From Ignavibacteriota bacterium (GTDB lineage: Bacteria > Bacteroidota > Ignavibacteria > UBA10030 > UBA6906), in NCBI GenBank assembly GCA_016218065.1, contig JACRFA010000089.1, forward strand, positions 1 to 40,534: a DNA stretch of 40,534 bases. The letters run 5' to 3'. Below are positions 26,006-34,436 of the stretch, one piece after another. The translations under genes and the position numbers were made by a program. Under the pieces are notes generated by a model. It searched no databases and had not been told where the DNA came from. It was given only the letters and a program-made list of their open reading frames with translations. The first letter of the stretch is position 1, and each line of letters opens with the position of its first letter.

Positions 26006-28495
26006 TCAAAACCTCACTCCCATACTCACCACCGGATACAACGGAAAAAGCTCGGGAGCGTTGAGTGTAGCGCTCCACTGTCGACGCTCATCCGCACTTG
26101 CATGCAATTGCCATGTGAACGGATCGAGTACGCCGTACCCGCTCAGCATCTGCAGGGACAACTGCCACGGCAGACTCCACATCGAGAACTTGTAGCGAAT
26201 GCTAAGTTCGAGCCGTTGGAACCCCGGCAGACGTGCGCCATTGACGTCATAGGGTTCTGCGTAGAGCTTGTTCTGATTCTCTCCGACAATTCGCCCGGTA
26301 CCCGATGGATTTGAAAATGACGGCAGCTGATTTCCAGAATTGAAAGAGCGGAGTTCGTTTCCCGAAATGAGACTCATGACGCCAAACGACCAACTCTCGT
26401 GCGGCGAATACATGATTGAGGCGTACAATTCGTGGCGTCGATCGAAACGCGGCCTGAACGGTTCGCCGCCATTCAGTTCGGCAAACCGGTCCTTTGCCCA
26501 CGAAATGCTATAGCGAAGCGAACCCGTGAGGTCCCCTGTTCGTTTGGTGAGAGAAAGCTCGGCGCCATACGTCGTGCCTTCTCCCAGCAGCAATGCGTCG
26601 GAAAGATTAGCCATTGCCGTCGTATCGAAGACAAACTCGTGGAGCTTCTGCGTCGAGCGGTAATATGATTCGACCGTAAGAGTGTATCCATCGTCGCAAA
26701 AATTCTTCGTTGCTCCCACCGACACATGGAACGAAGTTGAGGGGCGAACCTTGTCTGTCGAGGGATAGAAGAAGATTGTCGGATAGAAAAGGAAAATTCC
26801 GCTGTTGCGATACGGATGAATGAATTGATTGACGGTCGTAAGGGAAGAGTGCAGCCGCCAACTTTCGTCGAGCGAAACAATGAGTGAAAAGCGCGGATCG
26901 ACTGCTGAAAATGTTCCACCCGTGCTGACAAACGACGTTGCCCGTGCGCCCAATTCCGCTGATACCGAAGGCAGCAATCGCCACTGATCCTGAACGTACA
27001 CCGACAACTCCCACGGCGAGAATCCGCTCAGAGACGCCGGCGCTATCTGACTTGAGAACTCGCTGATCGCGCCAGCCATACGATGATGAATCAGCTCGAC
27101 GCCGGCGCGGGCAGTATGAAACTCATCGTAAAAATACTCGGCATGGGCACGCAGCGCGATATCCTCAATGAGAGAGGTTGACCGATACACGTCATGAGTC
27201 GGACCGGAAAATCGATGCTCCACATTGAAGTCATAGCGAGTGAGGCCAACCGACGCATGAACAAACAACGATGGAGAGACAATGCCAATCCACCGGAGAC
27301 TCGCTGCGGCATTTCCCCAACGCAACGAGTTGTCGAGCTGTCGTCTGATGTTATCCTGCACCAGATTGCTGTAGGAGTCGCGGCCAACGTATCCGCTCAA
27401 CGACAATCGGCTGCTTCCCGCAAGAACGTGGTTCACTTTTGCCACGACCTCGGTCGAATTCAGATCGCTTCGCAATCCGCCCGGTTGTTCCCGCGCAATC
27501 AGGATATCAGGGTAGCTTCTCCTTCCGGAAACCAGCATCGACGTTTGCTCCGAAAGAGGAGCCTCCAGCAACAACCTGGAGCCAAGCGATCCGACCGTCG
27601 CCGCGCCTGCGAATTGCTCACGCGCTCCATTGCGCATCGTGACATCGAGTATGCCGCCGATCCGTCCGCCATAATACGGAGGAACGCCACCTGCAATCAC
27701 CTGCACGTCGCGCAGCGCATCGCCGTTGAATGTGCTGAGCACGCCGCCGTAATGCGCTGGATTGTAGATTCTTGTTCCTTCGAGAAAGTATTGATTCTGA
27801 TCGGAAGGCGTTGCGCGAATGTACACACCGCGCGAGATTCCTTCAGACGCAGCAAGCGCCGAGCGGCGACCTTCGATCATCACTTCGGGCATCACAACGT
27901 TCTGCTGCACGAGCGCAACGTCGTGGTCGTGTAATGATGTTTGCGAAACGACAATGTGCTCACTCTTCGTCCGGTGGCCCACCGAGCGAACTGTGAGGAT
28001 GTATGTTCCTGGCTGGATTTTCTGCAACGAGTAGAAGCCGAATTCGTTCGTCGAGCACCACCGGTAGATCGCTTCAGGCTCGTCGGCTGCGAGCCGGCTC
28101 AACATCACGCTTGCGCCGACCACCCATTCACCGGCGAGCGAATCGGTGACCGTGCCTGCAAGCGCCGAGTAACGAGTCACGCTCTCCTTTTTCTGCTCAA
28201 GCATGATCTGTTCACCCAGCACTACCCACGAGAGGTTCTGTCCGTCGAGAATATTTTTGAACGCCGCGTTGAAGTCGCACTCGTGACACTGTGCGTTCAC
28301 GGTTTTGCCGCTCACGTCTTTGTCCATGTACATCACCGAAACACCGTACCAACGCATCAGCGAATCTAATGCTCCGCGCAGCTCGGCGTCGCGAAACTGA
28401 AATGAACGTTCCGTTGCAGTGACCTGCGCCTCCCCTCTCGATAGCGTAGCGTAAGCGAGGAGCAGACTAGCGAATATGATAGCCGTCTTCGTCAT
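26006..28495 (-). CDS. TonB-dependent outer-membrane receptor with STN domain
   Basis: The start at 28495 (MTKTAIIFASLLLAYA) gives 829 aa with a signal peptide. An STN domain (about 28-85; AELRGALDSLMRWYGVSVMYMDKDV) marks a transducer that signals substrate binding to an anti-sigma factor. A carboxypeptidase-regulatory-like domain follows (about 90-185; GFYSLQKIQPGTYILTVRSVG), then the plug (about 190-290) with the FLEGTRIYNPAHYGG and RIGGILDV segments, and a 22-strand-type barrel ending in the classical C-terminal Phe (VSMGVRF). The FecR gene upstream overlaps its start by 29 bases. The substrate (siderophore, haem, glycan or peptide) cannot be told from sequence. Confidence 0.92.
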   Translation of the reverse strand: MTKTAIIFASLLLAYATLSRGEAQVTATERSFQFRDAELRGALDSLMRWYGVSVMYMDKDVSGKTVNAQCHECDFNAAFKNILDGQNLSWVVLGEQIMLEQKKESVTRYSALAGTVTDSLAGEWVVGASVMLSRLAADEPEAIYRWCSTNEFGFYSLQKIQPGTYILTVRSVGHRTKSEHIVVSQTSLHDHDVALVQQNVVMPEVMIEGRRSALAASEGISRGVYIRATPSDQNQYFLEGTRIYNPAHYGGVLSTFNGDALRDVQVIAGGVPPYYGGRIGGILDVTMRNGAREQFAGAATVGSLGSRLLLEAPLSEQTSMLVSGRRSYPDILIAREQPGGLRSDLNSTEVVAKVNHVLAGSSRLSLSGYVGRDSYSNLVQDNIRRQLDNSLRWGNAAASLRWIGIVSPSLFVHASVGLTRYDFNVEHRFSGPTHDVYRSTSLIEDIALRAHAEYFYDEFHTARAGVELIHHRMAGAISEFSSQIAPASLSGFSPWELSVYVQDQWRLLPSVSAELGARATSFVSTGGTFSAVDPRFSLIVSLDESWRLHSSLTTVNQFIHPYRNSGIFLFYPTIFFYPSTDKVRPSTSFHVSVGATKNFCDDGYTLTVESYYRSTQKLHEFVFDTTAMANLSDALLLGEGTTYGAELSLTKRTGDLTGSLRYSISWAKDRFAELNGGEPFRPRFDRRHELYASIMYSPHESWSFGVMSLISGNELRSFNSGNQLPSFSNPSGTGRIVGENQNKLYAEPYDVNGARLPGFQRLELSIRYKFSMWSLPWQLSLQMLSGYGVLDPFTWQLHASADERRQWSATLNAPELFPLYPVVSMGVRF

Positions 28496-29375
28496 GTCGC
28501 ATTGTGTTTCCGGTGAGTTTGCAGAGGGCGGCAATGGCGGCGTCGGCAGATGGCGCTGCAAGTCGTCCGGTGATGATTTCGCGGCGCACGTTCTTGTCGT
28601 CGATGTGGACAATAACGTCGAACCGCATTTCAATCTCGCGGCAGGCCGCTTCAAACGATGTGGCATTGAGGTAGAGCTTGCCGTACATCCATCCGGGAAA
28701 ATCCGCGACGACAATATCGCGGCCGCGAGAAGGGTGGCTTCCCTTTGTGCAGATTGCCATTTGCCCCTGCGCCAAACTCAGCACGCTATCCGTGCCGCTG
28801 ATAGATGCCGTTACGTTCACGCGTCCGCGCACGACTGAAACCTCAAGCAATTCCTCGCGAACTCTCACATTGAATTCCGTCCCGACAACCTGAACGTTGC
28901 CAATGCCGGTCTCGACAATGAACGGCGTGTTGTTGTGCCTGACGCGAAAGAACGCCTCGCCGGCAAGAGTCAACTTGCGCGCCCTCCCTGTTTGCATATC
29001 GGCAATGATCAACTGACTCGCCGAGTTCAGCGTTACGTCAGAACTGTCACGCAAGAGAACGTGTGTCTGCTCTCCACGATTCGTGACAAATGTTTCAACC
29101 GATGTCGGTGCCTGTGCTTTATAGAAGTACACGCCGACGACGATCGCAGCAACAAGAGCAGCACCGAATGCAAATCGTGGTACAAGACGACGAGACGAGC
29201 GTGATACTGCCCGTTCGTCCATCGCGCGTCGAAGTCGCAGCCATTGGAGTGATGTGTCGGGATCGACATGACGAATCCTCGTTGAATCATCTCTGATGAT
29301 CCGGTCAATCGTCTGCTCGTCCTCGAGCGAGATTTTCGTCTTTGCGATTCTCTGCCTACGGAGAAAACGTAACAT
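28467..29375 (-). CDS. FecR-family anti-sigma factor
   Basis: The 302-aa protein has a cytoplasmic N-terminal part (1-65) that should bind the sigma factor, a single transmembrane helix (about 67-85, FAFGAALVAAIVVGVYFY), a FecR domain (about 95-195; VLLRDSSDVTLNSAS, GEAFFRVRH, VVGTEFNVR) and a C-terminal DUF4974 domain (about 228-302). This is the inner-membrane link of a cell-surface signalling system: it senses the receptor's STN domain and controls an ECF sigma factor. The 3' end overlaps the TonB-receptor gene by 29 bases. The cognate sigma gene is probably the divergent one at 29933. Confidence 0.93.
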   Translation of the reverse strand: MLRFLRRQRIAKTKISLEDEQTIDRIIRDDSTRIRHVDPDTSLQWLRLRRAMDERAVSRSSRRLVPRFAFGAALVAAIVVGVYFYKAQAPTSVETFVTNRGEQTHVLLRDSSDVTLNSASQLIIADMQTGRARKLTLAGEAFFRVRHNNTPFIVETGIGNVQVVGTEFNVRVREELLEVSVVRGRVNVTASISGTDSVLSLAQGQMAICTKGSHPSRGRDIVVADFPGWMYGKLYLNATSFEAACREIEMRFDVIVHIDDKNVRREIITGRLAAPSADAAIAALCKLTGNTMRHDEDGYHIR

Positions 29376-29418
29376 TCTTGTCCTCGCCTTCTTGCATCAA
29401 ACAAATCATATCATACCA

Positions 29419-29781
29419 TCACCGGATTTTCACAACTATGAAGGGAATCTCATCCGGTCCATTAACATCGGTTCCTGCATACTTCTTTCCTTGATGCCAC
29501 CAAAAAACAACCGCCTCATTGCTCGGCAGGTATGAGCTGTCCGTGATTTGCAGTTTCACAGCATGCAGCGGCTCAATTGTATTATTCGCGCAGGTCACCG
29601 GACCCCAATTAATATATGCAAGGCTTTGGCGTTCGAATATCGCGTAATAGACGGACGACGACGAGTAATTTCTAATCACAAGTTGTGAATTGTGCACAGT
29701 CGCCGAAACATCTGTGAACGAAGAACCCATGTCCTGGCACCCGAAGACAACAAGTATCATCAACACAAGCAAGCCTTTCAT
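29419..29781 (-). CDS. Small lipoprotein of unknown function
   Basis: Starting at 29781 (MKGLLVLMILVVFGCQ) gives 120 aa with a lipobox VFGC (lipid Cys15). AGGAG lies 7-11 bases upstream. The mature part contains QLVIRNYSSSSVYYAIFERQS and a W-W-H-Q-G-K-K-Y motif near the C-terminus, suggesting a small beta-sandwich. I do not recognise the family. It sits between the divergent ECF sigma gene and FecR, 43 bp before FecR on the same strand, so it may be the first gene of the FecR/TonB-receptor transcript. Confidence 0.75.
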   Translation of the reverse strand: MKGLLVLMILVVFGCQDMGSSFTDVSATVHNSQLVIRNYSSSSVYYAIFERQSLAYINWGPVTCANNTIEPLHAVKLQITDSSYLPSNEAVVFWWHQGKKYAGTDVNGPDEIPFIVVKIR

Positions 29782-29932
29782 GGCATTTACTCCTATGTGC
29801 GAAGAGACTTCACTATGTATGTAACGATTATGCCCCCTCGTCCCCCTACTCGTCCGCGAAGTTTTTTCCTGCGGGATATGATTGCACCTGTTCGCGCATG
29901 TTTCTAACTTCCTTCTGCCAACTGATCTCTTC

Positions 29933-30484
29933 ATGCCCGACTCCGACGAACAACTCATTGATCGTGTCCGCGCTTCCGACGCGCACGCATTTCAGCTTCT
30001 CTTCGAGAAGTACCAGCCTTTGCTCTTCCGCAATATTCTGTACAGCACACGAAACACCGACACCGCGCATGATGTTGTCCAGGAAACATTTCTCCGCGTG
30101 TGGAATCATCGCTCATCGCTTCGACCTGATCGCCCGCTGCTCGCGTACTTGTTCCGCATCAGCAACAATCTTGTTCGCGATCATGCAAAGCATCGTGAAG
30201 TCCGCAGGAGGCTTGAGGGAGATGTTCCTCTTCCAACATTGTCAATGGGCGATGATCCTGAACAGGCCTTGCACGTCACCATGCTGCAGGAGAAGTTGTC
30301 GGATGTGGTGAGAACGATGCTGCCGACGAAATGCAGAGAGATTTTTCTCCTGAGTAGATTGGAAGGATTGTCCAACGGGGAAATTAGCGCCCGGCTTGGT
30401 GTAAGTGTTAAGACAGTAGAAAACCAGATCACGCGTGCGCTAACAATCCTCCGTCGGCAGTTGCAGGGATATCGCCAAAAGTGA
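29933..30484 (+). CDS. ECF-type RNA polymerase sigma factor
   Basis: The 183-aa protein (start MPDSDEQLIDRV) has a region 2 with FEKYQPLLFRNI, DVVQETFLRVW and AYLFRISNNLVRDHAK, and a region 4 with LPTKCREIFLLSRLEGLSNGEISARLGVSVKTVENQ, the helix-turn-helix that contacts the -35 element. A longer frame back to a TTG at 29882 is rejected. The gene diverges from the lipoprotein/FecR/TonB-receptor genes, an arrangement unlike the usual sigma-FecR-receptor order. It should direct transcription of that locus when FecR releases it. Confidence 0.92.
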   Translation: MPDSDEQLIDRVRASDAHAFQLLFEKYQPLLFRNILYSTRNTDTAHDVVQETFLRVWNHRSSLRPDRPLLAYLFRISNNLVRDHAKHREVRRRLEGDVPLPTLSMGDDPEQALHVTMLQEKLSDVVRTMLPTKCREIFLLSRLEGLSNGEISARLGVSVKTVENQITRALTILRRQLQGYRQK

Positions 30485-30573
30485 GTTGTGAATTTGCATC
30501 GCCGTGCGTATCTTGGGCGTGCAATTCTGACACGTAACATCCTTGCCATCGTCTTCACACGCGAAAGGCCGAC

Positions 30574-31347
30574 ATGCCGCATCAATTCATCATCGTTACA
30601 AAACAAGACGGGTACACCCTCATTCAGCTCAACCGCCCGGAAGTGCTGAATGCCTTGAACATCAAATTGATGGAAGAGCTTGTCGATACGCTGGAGTTGC
30701 TGGAGAAGGATGACGAAGTCCGATGCGTGATACTCGCAGGAAACGAGAAGGCCTTTGCCGCCGGCGCTGACATCAAAGAGATGGCTGATGCTTCGGCAAT
30801 CGACATGCTCATGCGTGATCAGTTTGCGCGGTGGGACAAGATCCGCAAGTTCAAGAAGCCGATCATTGCCGCAGTGAGCGGCTTTGCCCTCGGTGGCGGG
30901 TGCGAGCTGATGATGAGCTGCGATATGGTGATCGCAAGCGAGACCGCGAAGTTCGGACAACCGGAAATCAACATCGGCGTCATGCCCGGCGCAGGCGGCA
31001 CCCAACGACTCACGCGCGCAGTCGGCAAAGTGAAAGCGATGGAGATGGTGATGACCGGACGGATGATTGCGGCAGAGGAAGCGCTGCGCTGGGGACTCAT
31101 CAACAAAGTCGTTCCGGTCGAATATTATCTCGAAGAAGCAAAGGCGTGGGCAAAAGAGATTGCATCGAAGCCGCCGGTGGCAATACGTCTTGCAAAAGAA
31201 GCAGTGCTGAAAGCATTAGACACAACGATCGAAGGCGGACTCGAATTCGAGCGGAAGAATTTCTACCTCCTCTTCGCATCGGAAGATCAGAAGGAAGGAA
31301 TGAACGCATTCGCCGAAAAAAGAAAAGCCGAATGGAAAGGAAAGTAG
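30574..31347 (+). CDS. Enoyl-CoA hydratase (crotonase)
   Basis: The 257-aa protein is a classical crotonase. The CoA-binding and oxyanion-hole segments are RPEVLNALN (21-29), AFAAGADIKEM (60-70) and GFALGGGCELMMSCD (103-117). Both catalytic glutamates are present: Glu111 (GGGCE) and Glu131 (FGQPE), followed by GVMPGAGGTQRLTRAVG. It should hydrate trans-2-enoyl-CoA to 3-hydroxyacyl-CoA in beta-oxidation or in the lower phenylacetate route (PaaF-like). It lies upstream of the OmpA gene on the same strand and forms a dispersed group with the CoA enzymes at 33.6-38.3 kb. Confidence 0.95.
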   Translation: MPHQFIIVTKQDGYTLIQLNRPEVLNALNIKLMEELVDTLELLEKDDEVRCVILAGNEKAFAAGADIKEMADASAIDMLMRDQFARWDKIRKFKKPIIAAVSGFALGGGCELMMSCDMVIASETAKFGQPEINIGVMPGAGGTQRLTRAVGKVKAMEMVMTGRMIAAEEALRWGLINKVVPVEYYLEEAKAWAKEIASKPPVAIRLAKEAVLKALDTTIEGGLEFERKNFYLLFASEDQKEGMNAFAEKRKAEWKGK

Positions 31348-31497
31348 AGCCACAGTTTCAGGTTGCCCCCAGCGCGGACGGGAGTGGGTTACGCTTTCTT
31401 TCGCGATGACGTAGGTTCTTCCCCTTAGAGAGTACTCCGTAAGCGAATTACACCAATCTCCTGATTGTCATTCCTCAGGACTTTCCCTATCACTAGA

Positions 31498-31526
31498 CGG
31501 ACTTTGAGACCACATCTCCAAGTCCG
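31498..31526. promoter_or_regulatory. Hairpin in the leader of the OmpA gene
   Basis: CGGACTT (31498-31504) pairs with AAGTCCG (31520-31526); after a 1x1 mismatch GAGA pairs with TCTC, closing a 5-nt loop CCACA. It ends 31 bp before the OmpA-family start, whose ribosome-binding site is AGGGGAG (31546-31552). It might be a leader structure that stabilises mRNA or an operator. No known riboswitch was recognised. Confidence 0.4.
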
Positions 31527-31557
31527 AACAGTCATGTGACATATTAGGGGAGTCGTC

Positions 31558-33123
31558 ATGAAATCTTCTATACTGGTTTGCGTCCTTGCCTTGATCTTCG
31601 TTTCGATTACGGTCACGTTCGCGCAAGCGCCACGAACAATGCCATCCGACACAACAAGAAAACCATCGCAGACTGTCGGACGCTGGTCGCTGGGCGCGCA
31701 TGGTGGAGCGAACCTCTGGATGGCGGATTTCACAAAGCGGAAGATCGGTGCGGGCGGCGAATTGTTCGTCCGCTACGGCATTAGTCGCTATCTCTCGGCC
31801 GGCGTGCTTGCGGGCTACGAAGAATTGAAAACAGAAGTCCCGCCTGCATCAGCGGGATTCGGTTTCGACTATCTTAAACTGCACGCGATGCCTGGCGCCC
31901 TCGTGGGGTGGTGGCATCTTGCGCCCGGCGGCAAGGTTGTGCCGTACGTCTATGTCGGTATCGGCGCCATGCTGTATAAGCGCGAGACAGCGGGTTCGAG
32001 CACCATCGCCACTTCAAAATTCCTCACCTCGATTCTCGTACCGGTCGGAATAGGATTCGAGGTTTTTGCAAATGACAATATTTCCTTTGCGCTCGACGGC
32101 GGCTTTCGCGTCACAGATGATTGGACTGATGTGATCAAAAAGAGCGGACTCGACGGTTACGCGAACGTGAGAGCCGGCATGAACATCTACATCGGCGCAA
32201 ACGACGCGGGAGATGATGACAACGACGGGTTGACGAACGGCGACGAGCGTACGTGGGGAACCAACCCACGCAATCCCGATTCGGATGGCGACGGGCTGCT
32301 CGATGGCGAAGAAGTGCATACGTACAAAACGCATCCGCTCAAGCCGGATACGGATGGCGATGGCTTGAACGACGGTGAAGAAGTGAAGACACACAAGACC
32401 GATCCGAACAAGACTGATACCGATGAAGATGGATTGCTCGATGGGCTGGAGGTAAACACGCATCGCACCGATCCGCTGAAAACGGATACCGATGGCGATA
32501 CGCTCACTGATGGCGATGAAATTCTCAAGTACAAGAGTGATCCGATGAAAACGGACACGGACGGAGACACCTTGGCGGATAACGATGAAGTGATGAAGTT
32601 CAAAACCGATCCGAGCAAAGCCGATACGGACGGCGATGGTCTCGGTGATGCTGCTGAAGTGAACACACACCACACCGACCCGCTGAAGGTCGATACCGAT
32701 GGCGGCAGTGTGAACGATGGAGCGGAAATCAACCGCGGCACCAATCCGCTTGACCCGAAGGACGACATCATGGTTCTCGAAAAGGGGAAGACGGTTGTGC
32801 TCGAAGGCGTAAACTTCGAATTCAACTCCGCAAAGCTCACCGAAGACTCGACGCCGATCCTTGAGCGAGCATACGAAGCGTTGGTTGCCAATCCCGATGT
32901 CAACGTAGAAATTCAGGGACACACGGATGCGATCGGCTCGGATGCGTACAACATGCGCCTCTCGCGTCGCCGGGCGGAATCGGTTCGGAATTGGCTCGTG
33001 CAGCGCGGCATCAAGTCCGAACGCATGACCACTGTGGGCAAAGGCGAGCGCGAGCCTGTTGCATCAAACGAAACAGTCACAGGCCGTGCGTTGAACAGGC
33101 GCATCGAGTTCCACGTGAAGTAG
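31558..33123 (+). CDS. OmpA-family outer-membrane protein with thrombospondin type 3 repeats
   Basis: The 521-aa protein has a signal peptide (MKSSILVCVLALIFVSITVTFAQA), an N-terminal beta-barrel-like domain (about 30-215), eight calcium-binding thrombospondin-3-like repeats of about 23 residues (about 218-402; DTDGDGLNDGEE type), and a C-terminal OmpA domain (about 405-521). The latter contains VEIQGHTDAIGSDAYNMRLSRRRAESV and the closing NRRIEFHVK, which binds peptidoglycan. The protein should span the outer membrane and tether it to the cell wall through a rigid, Ca-stabilised stalk. AGGGGAG precedes the ATG and a strong terminator follows the stop, so it is probably monocistronic. Confidence 0.94.
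   Translation: MKSSILVCVLALIFVSITVTFAQAPRTMPSDTTRKPSQTVGRWSLGAHGGANLWMADFTKRKIGAGGELFVRYGISRYLSAGVLAGYEELKTEVPPASAGFGFDYLKLHAMPGALVGWWHLAPGGKVVPYVYVGIGAMLYKRETAGSSTIATSKFLTSILVPVGIGFEVFANDNISFALDGGFRVTDDWTDVIKKSGLDGYANVRAGMNIYIGANDAGDDDNDGLTNGDERTWGTNPRNPDSDGDGLLDGEEVHTYKTHPLKPDTDGDGLNDGEEVKTHKTDPNKTDTDEDGLLDGLEVNTHRTDPLKTDTDGDTLTDGDEILKYKSDPMKTDTDGDTLADNDEVMKFKTDPSKADTDGDGLGDAAEVNTHHTDPLKVDTDGGSVNDGAEINRGTNPLDPKDDIMVLEKGKTVVLEGVNFEFNSAKLTEDSTPILERAYEALVANPDVNVEIQGHTDAIGSDAYNMRLSRRRAESVRNWLVQRGIKSERMTTVGKGEREPVASNETVTGRALNRRIEFHVK
32214..32765 (+). repeat. Eight 69-bp repeats encoding TSP3 units
   Basis: Eight in-frame units of about 23 codons encode Asp-rich loops. Units 2-7 share the D-G-D-x-L-x-D-x-x-E pattern and the ending D-P-x-K-x-D-T; the first (DNDGLTNGDE) and last (DGGSVNDGAE) are diverged. 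Such arrays can change copy number by recombination. Confidence 0.85.
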
Positions 33124-33151
33124 TCGCCTGGGAACATCGAGCATCATTCAG

Positions 33152-33187
33152 AACGTCCCGTTGCACGCAGCGGGACGTTTTTCTTTT
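33152..33187 (+). terminator. Rho-independent terminator after the OmpA gene
   Basis: AACGTCCCG (33152-33160) and CGGGACGTT (33171-33179) form a perfect 9-bp stem with a 10-nt loop, followed by TTTCTTTT. It begins 29 bp after the OmpA stop codon and is the clearest terminator in the window. Confidence 0.88.
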
Positions 33188-33225
33188 ACGAATTGGTGGA
33201 GTTCAACATCGTGCTGTTAGGGCGA

Positions 33226-33265
33226 CTGCCTGCCGCCTGCCTGCCGGTAGGCAGGGCAGGCAGGC
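33226..33265. repeat. CCTGCCTGCC-type palindromic repeat
   Basis: Arms GCCTGCCTGCC (33235-33245) and GGCAGGCAGGC (33255-33265) pair perfectly over 11 bp with a 9-nt loop; an extra CTGCCTGCC precedes the left arm. This is a simple, GC-rich dispersed palindrome in the spacer between the OmpA terminator and the Uma2 remnant. Confidence 0.65.
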
Positions 33266-33371
33266 CCCTACACCGAAGCGGACGGTTCCACCAAACCATC
33301 AATCTACTCGATGACTTATTGGCAACTGCGATACGATTTTATTAGATTCATGCAAAGCCCATGGGAGTTGT

Positions 33372-33591
33372 ATGGAAGCGTTGACGATAGATCTCTCCGC
33401 GATTGGACCACTCGACAACGAACTGTTGTTGCGCATCTGCGCGTCGAACAGGGAACGCCGACGCGGAGCGTGTGCACATTTATCGGCGGAACAAGAGTGT
33501 GACCCTCATTGAATCGTTCGCCGGATCGTTGTCGGGTGAAGATGTTCTGCCCGGTTTTGAGTTTCCTCTTTCGGCTCTGAAAGAGGAGTAG
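33372..33591 (+). pseudogene. Uma2-family gene with internal deletion and frameshift
   Basis: The ATG at 33372 opens a frame reading MEALTIDLSAIGPLDNELL, then LRICASNRERR, which resembles the start of Uma2 (PD-(D/E)xK-like) proteins. In a different frame the sequence then continues as ERVHIYRRNKSVTLIESF, AGSLSGEDVLPGFEFPLSAL and KEE to a TAG at 33591, the typical C-terminus of that family. The change of frame occurs near 33455-33465, and roughly 120-130 central residues, including the nuclease core, are missing compared with the usual length of about 190-200 aa. It is therefore a dead copy. Uma2 genes are often mobile and highly multiplied in some bacteria; what they do is unknown. Confidence 0.7.
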
Positions 33592-33647
33592 TTGTTGTCA
33601 GATTTCCTTTTGCTCTTTTCATTTTTCCTTTTGCCTTGAACCGCCCT

Positions 33648-34433
33648 ATGCCCGAATTCCAAACGCTGCTCTATTCTAACGCCGACGGTGTTCTCACCAT
33701 CACCTTCAATCGCCCCGAAAGTTACAACTCGTTCAGCGACCAAATGAAGAAAGAGCTGATTGACGCGTTCAAAGAAGCAGAGAAAGATTCCAGCGTTCGG
33801 TGCATCATCCTGCGCGGCGCTGGAACGAAGGCGTTTTCTTCAGGTCAGGACTTGAAAGAACATCAAGGCTCCAAACGATCTCTGAAGGATTCCTTGGAAA
33901 AATTTTACAATCCCCTCATCCGAAAAATCCGAACGATTGAGAAGCCGGTGATCGGAATGATCAACGGCGTTGCTGCGGGCGCGGGATGCAGTGTTGCGCT
34001 CGCATGCGACATGCGCATCATGTCGAGCGAGGCGTACATGCTGCAGGCATTCGTGAACATCGGTCTCGTGCCCGACTCAGGCGCGCATTGGTTTCTTCCG
34101 CGCTATGCGGGCATGGCGCGGGCTTTCGAGTATGCAGCCACCGGACGAAAAATTCCGGCGGACGAGTGTCTGCGTGTCGGACTTGTGAATCGTGTTGTGG
34201 CGCCGGATGAGCTGGAAGCCATCACCATGGAGCTGGCATCGTCGCTGGCGAAGTCTCCGACAAAAGCCATCGGGCTGATGAAGCGCGTGTTCAACAAATC
34301 GGTGCATTCCGATCTCGATACGCTGCTTGACTACGAGGCGTGCATTCAACAGATCGCCTCATCAACCGATGACTACAAAGAAGGAGTCCAGTCGTTTATC
34401 GAGAAGCGCAAACCGCAGTTCAAAGGACAGTAA
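33648..34433 (+). CDS. paaG: Enoyl-CoA isomerase/hydratase, PaaG-like
   Basis: Starting at ATG 33648 (MPEFQTLLYS) gives 261 aa; a TTG four codons upstream is less likely. The sequence is closest in pattern to PaaG (1,2-epoxyphenylacetyl-CoA isomerase): FNRPESYNSF, AFSSGQDLKEH, GVAAGAGCSVALACDMRI, FVNIGLVPDSGAHWFLPR and a C-terminal YKEGVQSFIEKRKPQFKG. Unlike classical hydratases it lacks both active-site Glu residues and carries the Asp of the GLVPDSG motif, as expected for the PaaG group. It should rearrange an unsaturated acyl-CoA. It ends 3 bp before the dehydrogenase gene, so the two are co-transcribed. Confidence 0.88.
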   Translation: MPEFQTLLYSNADGVLTITFNRPESYNSFSDQMKKELIDAFKEAEKDSSVRCIILRGAGTKAFSSGQDLKEHQGSKRSLKDSLEKFYNPLIRKIRTIEKPVIGMINGVAAGAGCSVALACDMRIMSSEAYMLQAFVNIGLVPDSGAHWFLPRYAGMARAFEYAATGRKIPADECLRVGLVNRVVAPDELEAITMELASSLAKSPTKAIGLMKRVFNKSVHSDLDTLLDYEACIQQIASSTDDYKEGVQSFIEKRKPQFKGQ

Positions 34434-34436
34434 CGT

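Noticed and set aside
33311..33502. 63-codon frame starting before the Uma2 remnant
   Set aside because: It is a shadow of the pseudogene in another frame; no coherent protein pattern.
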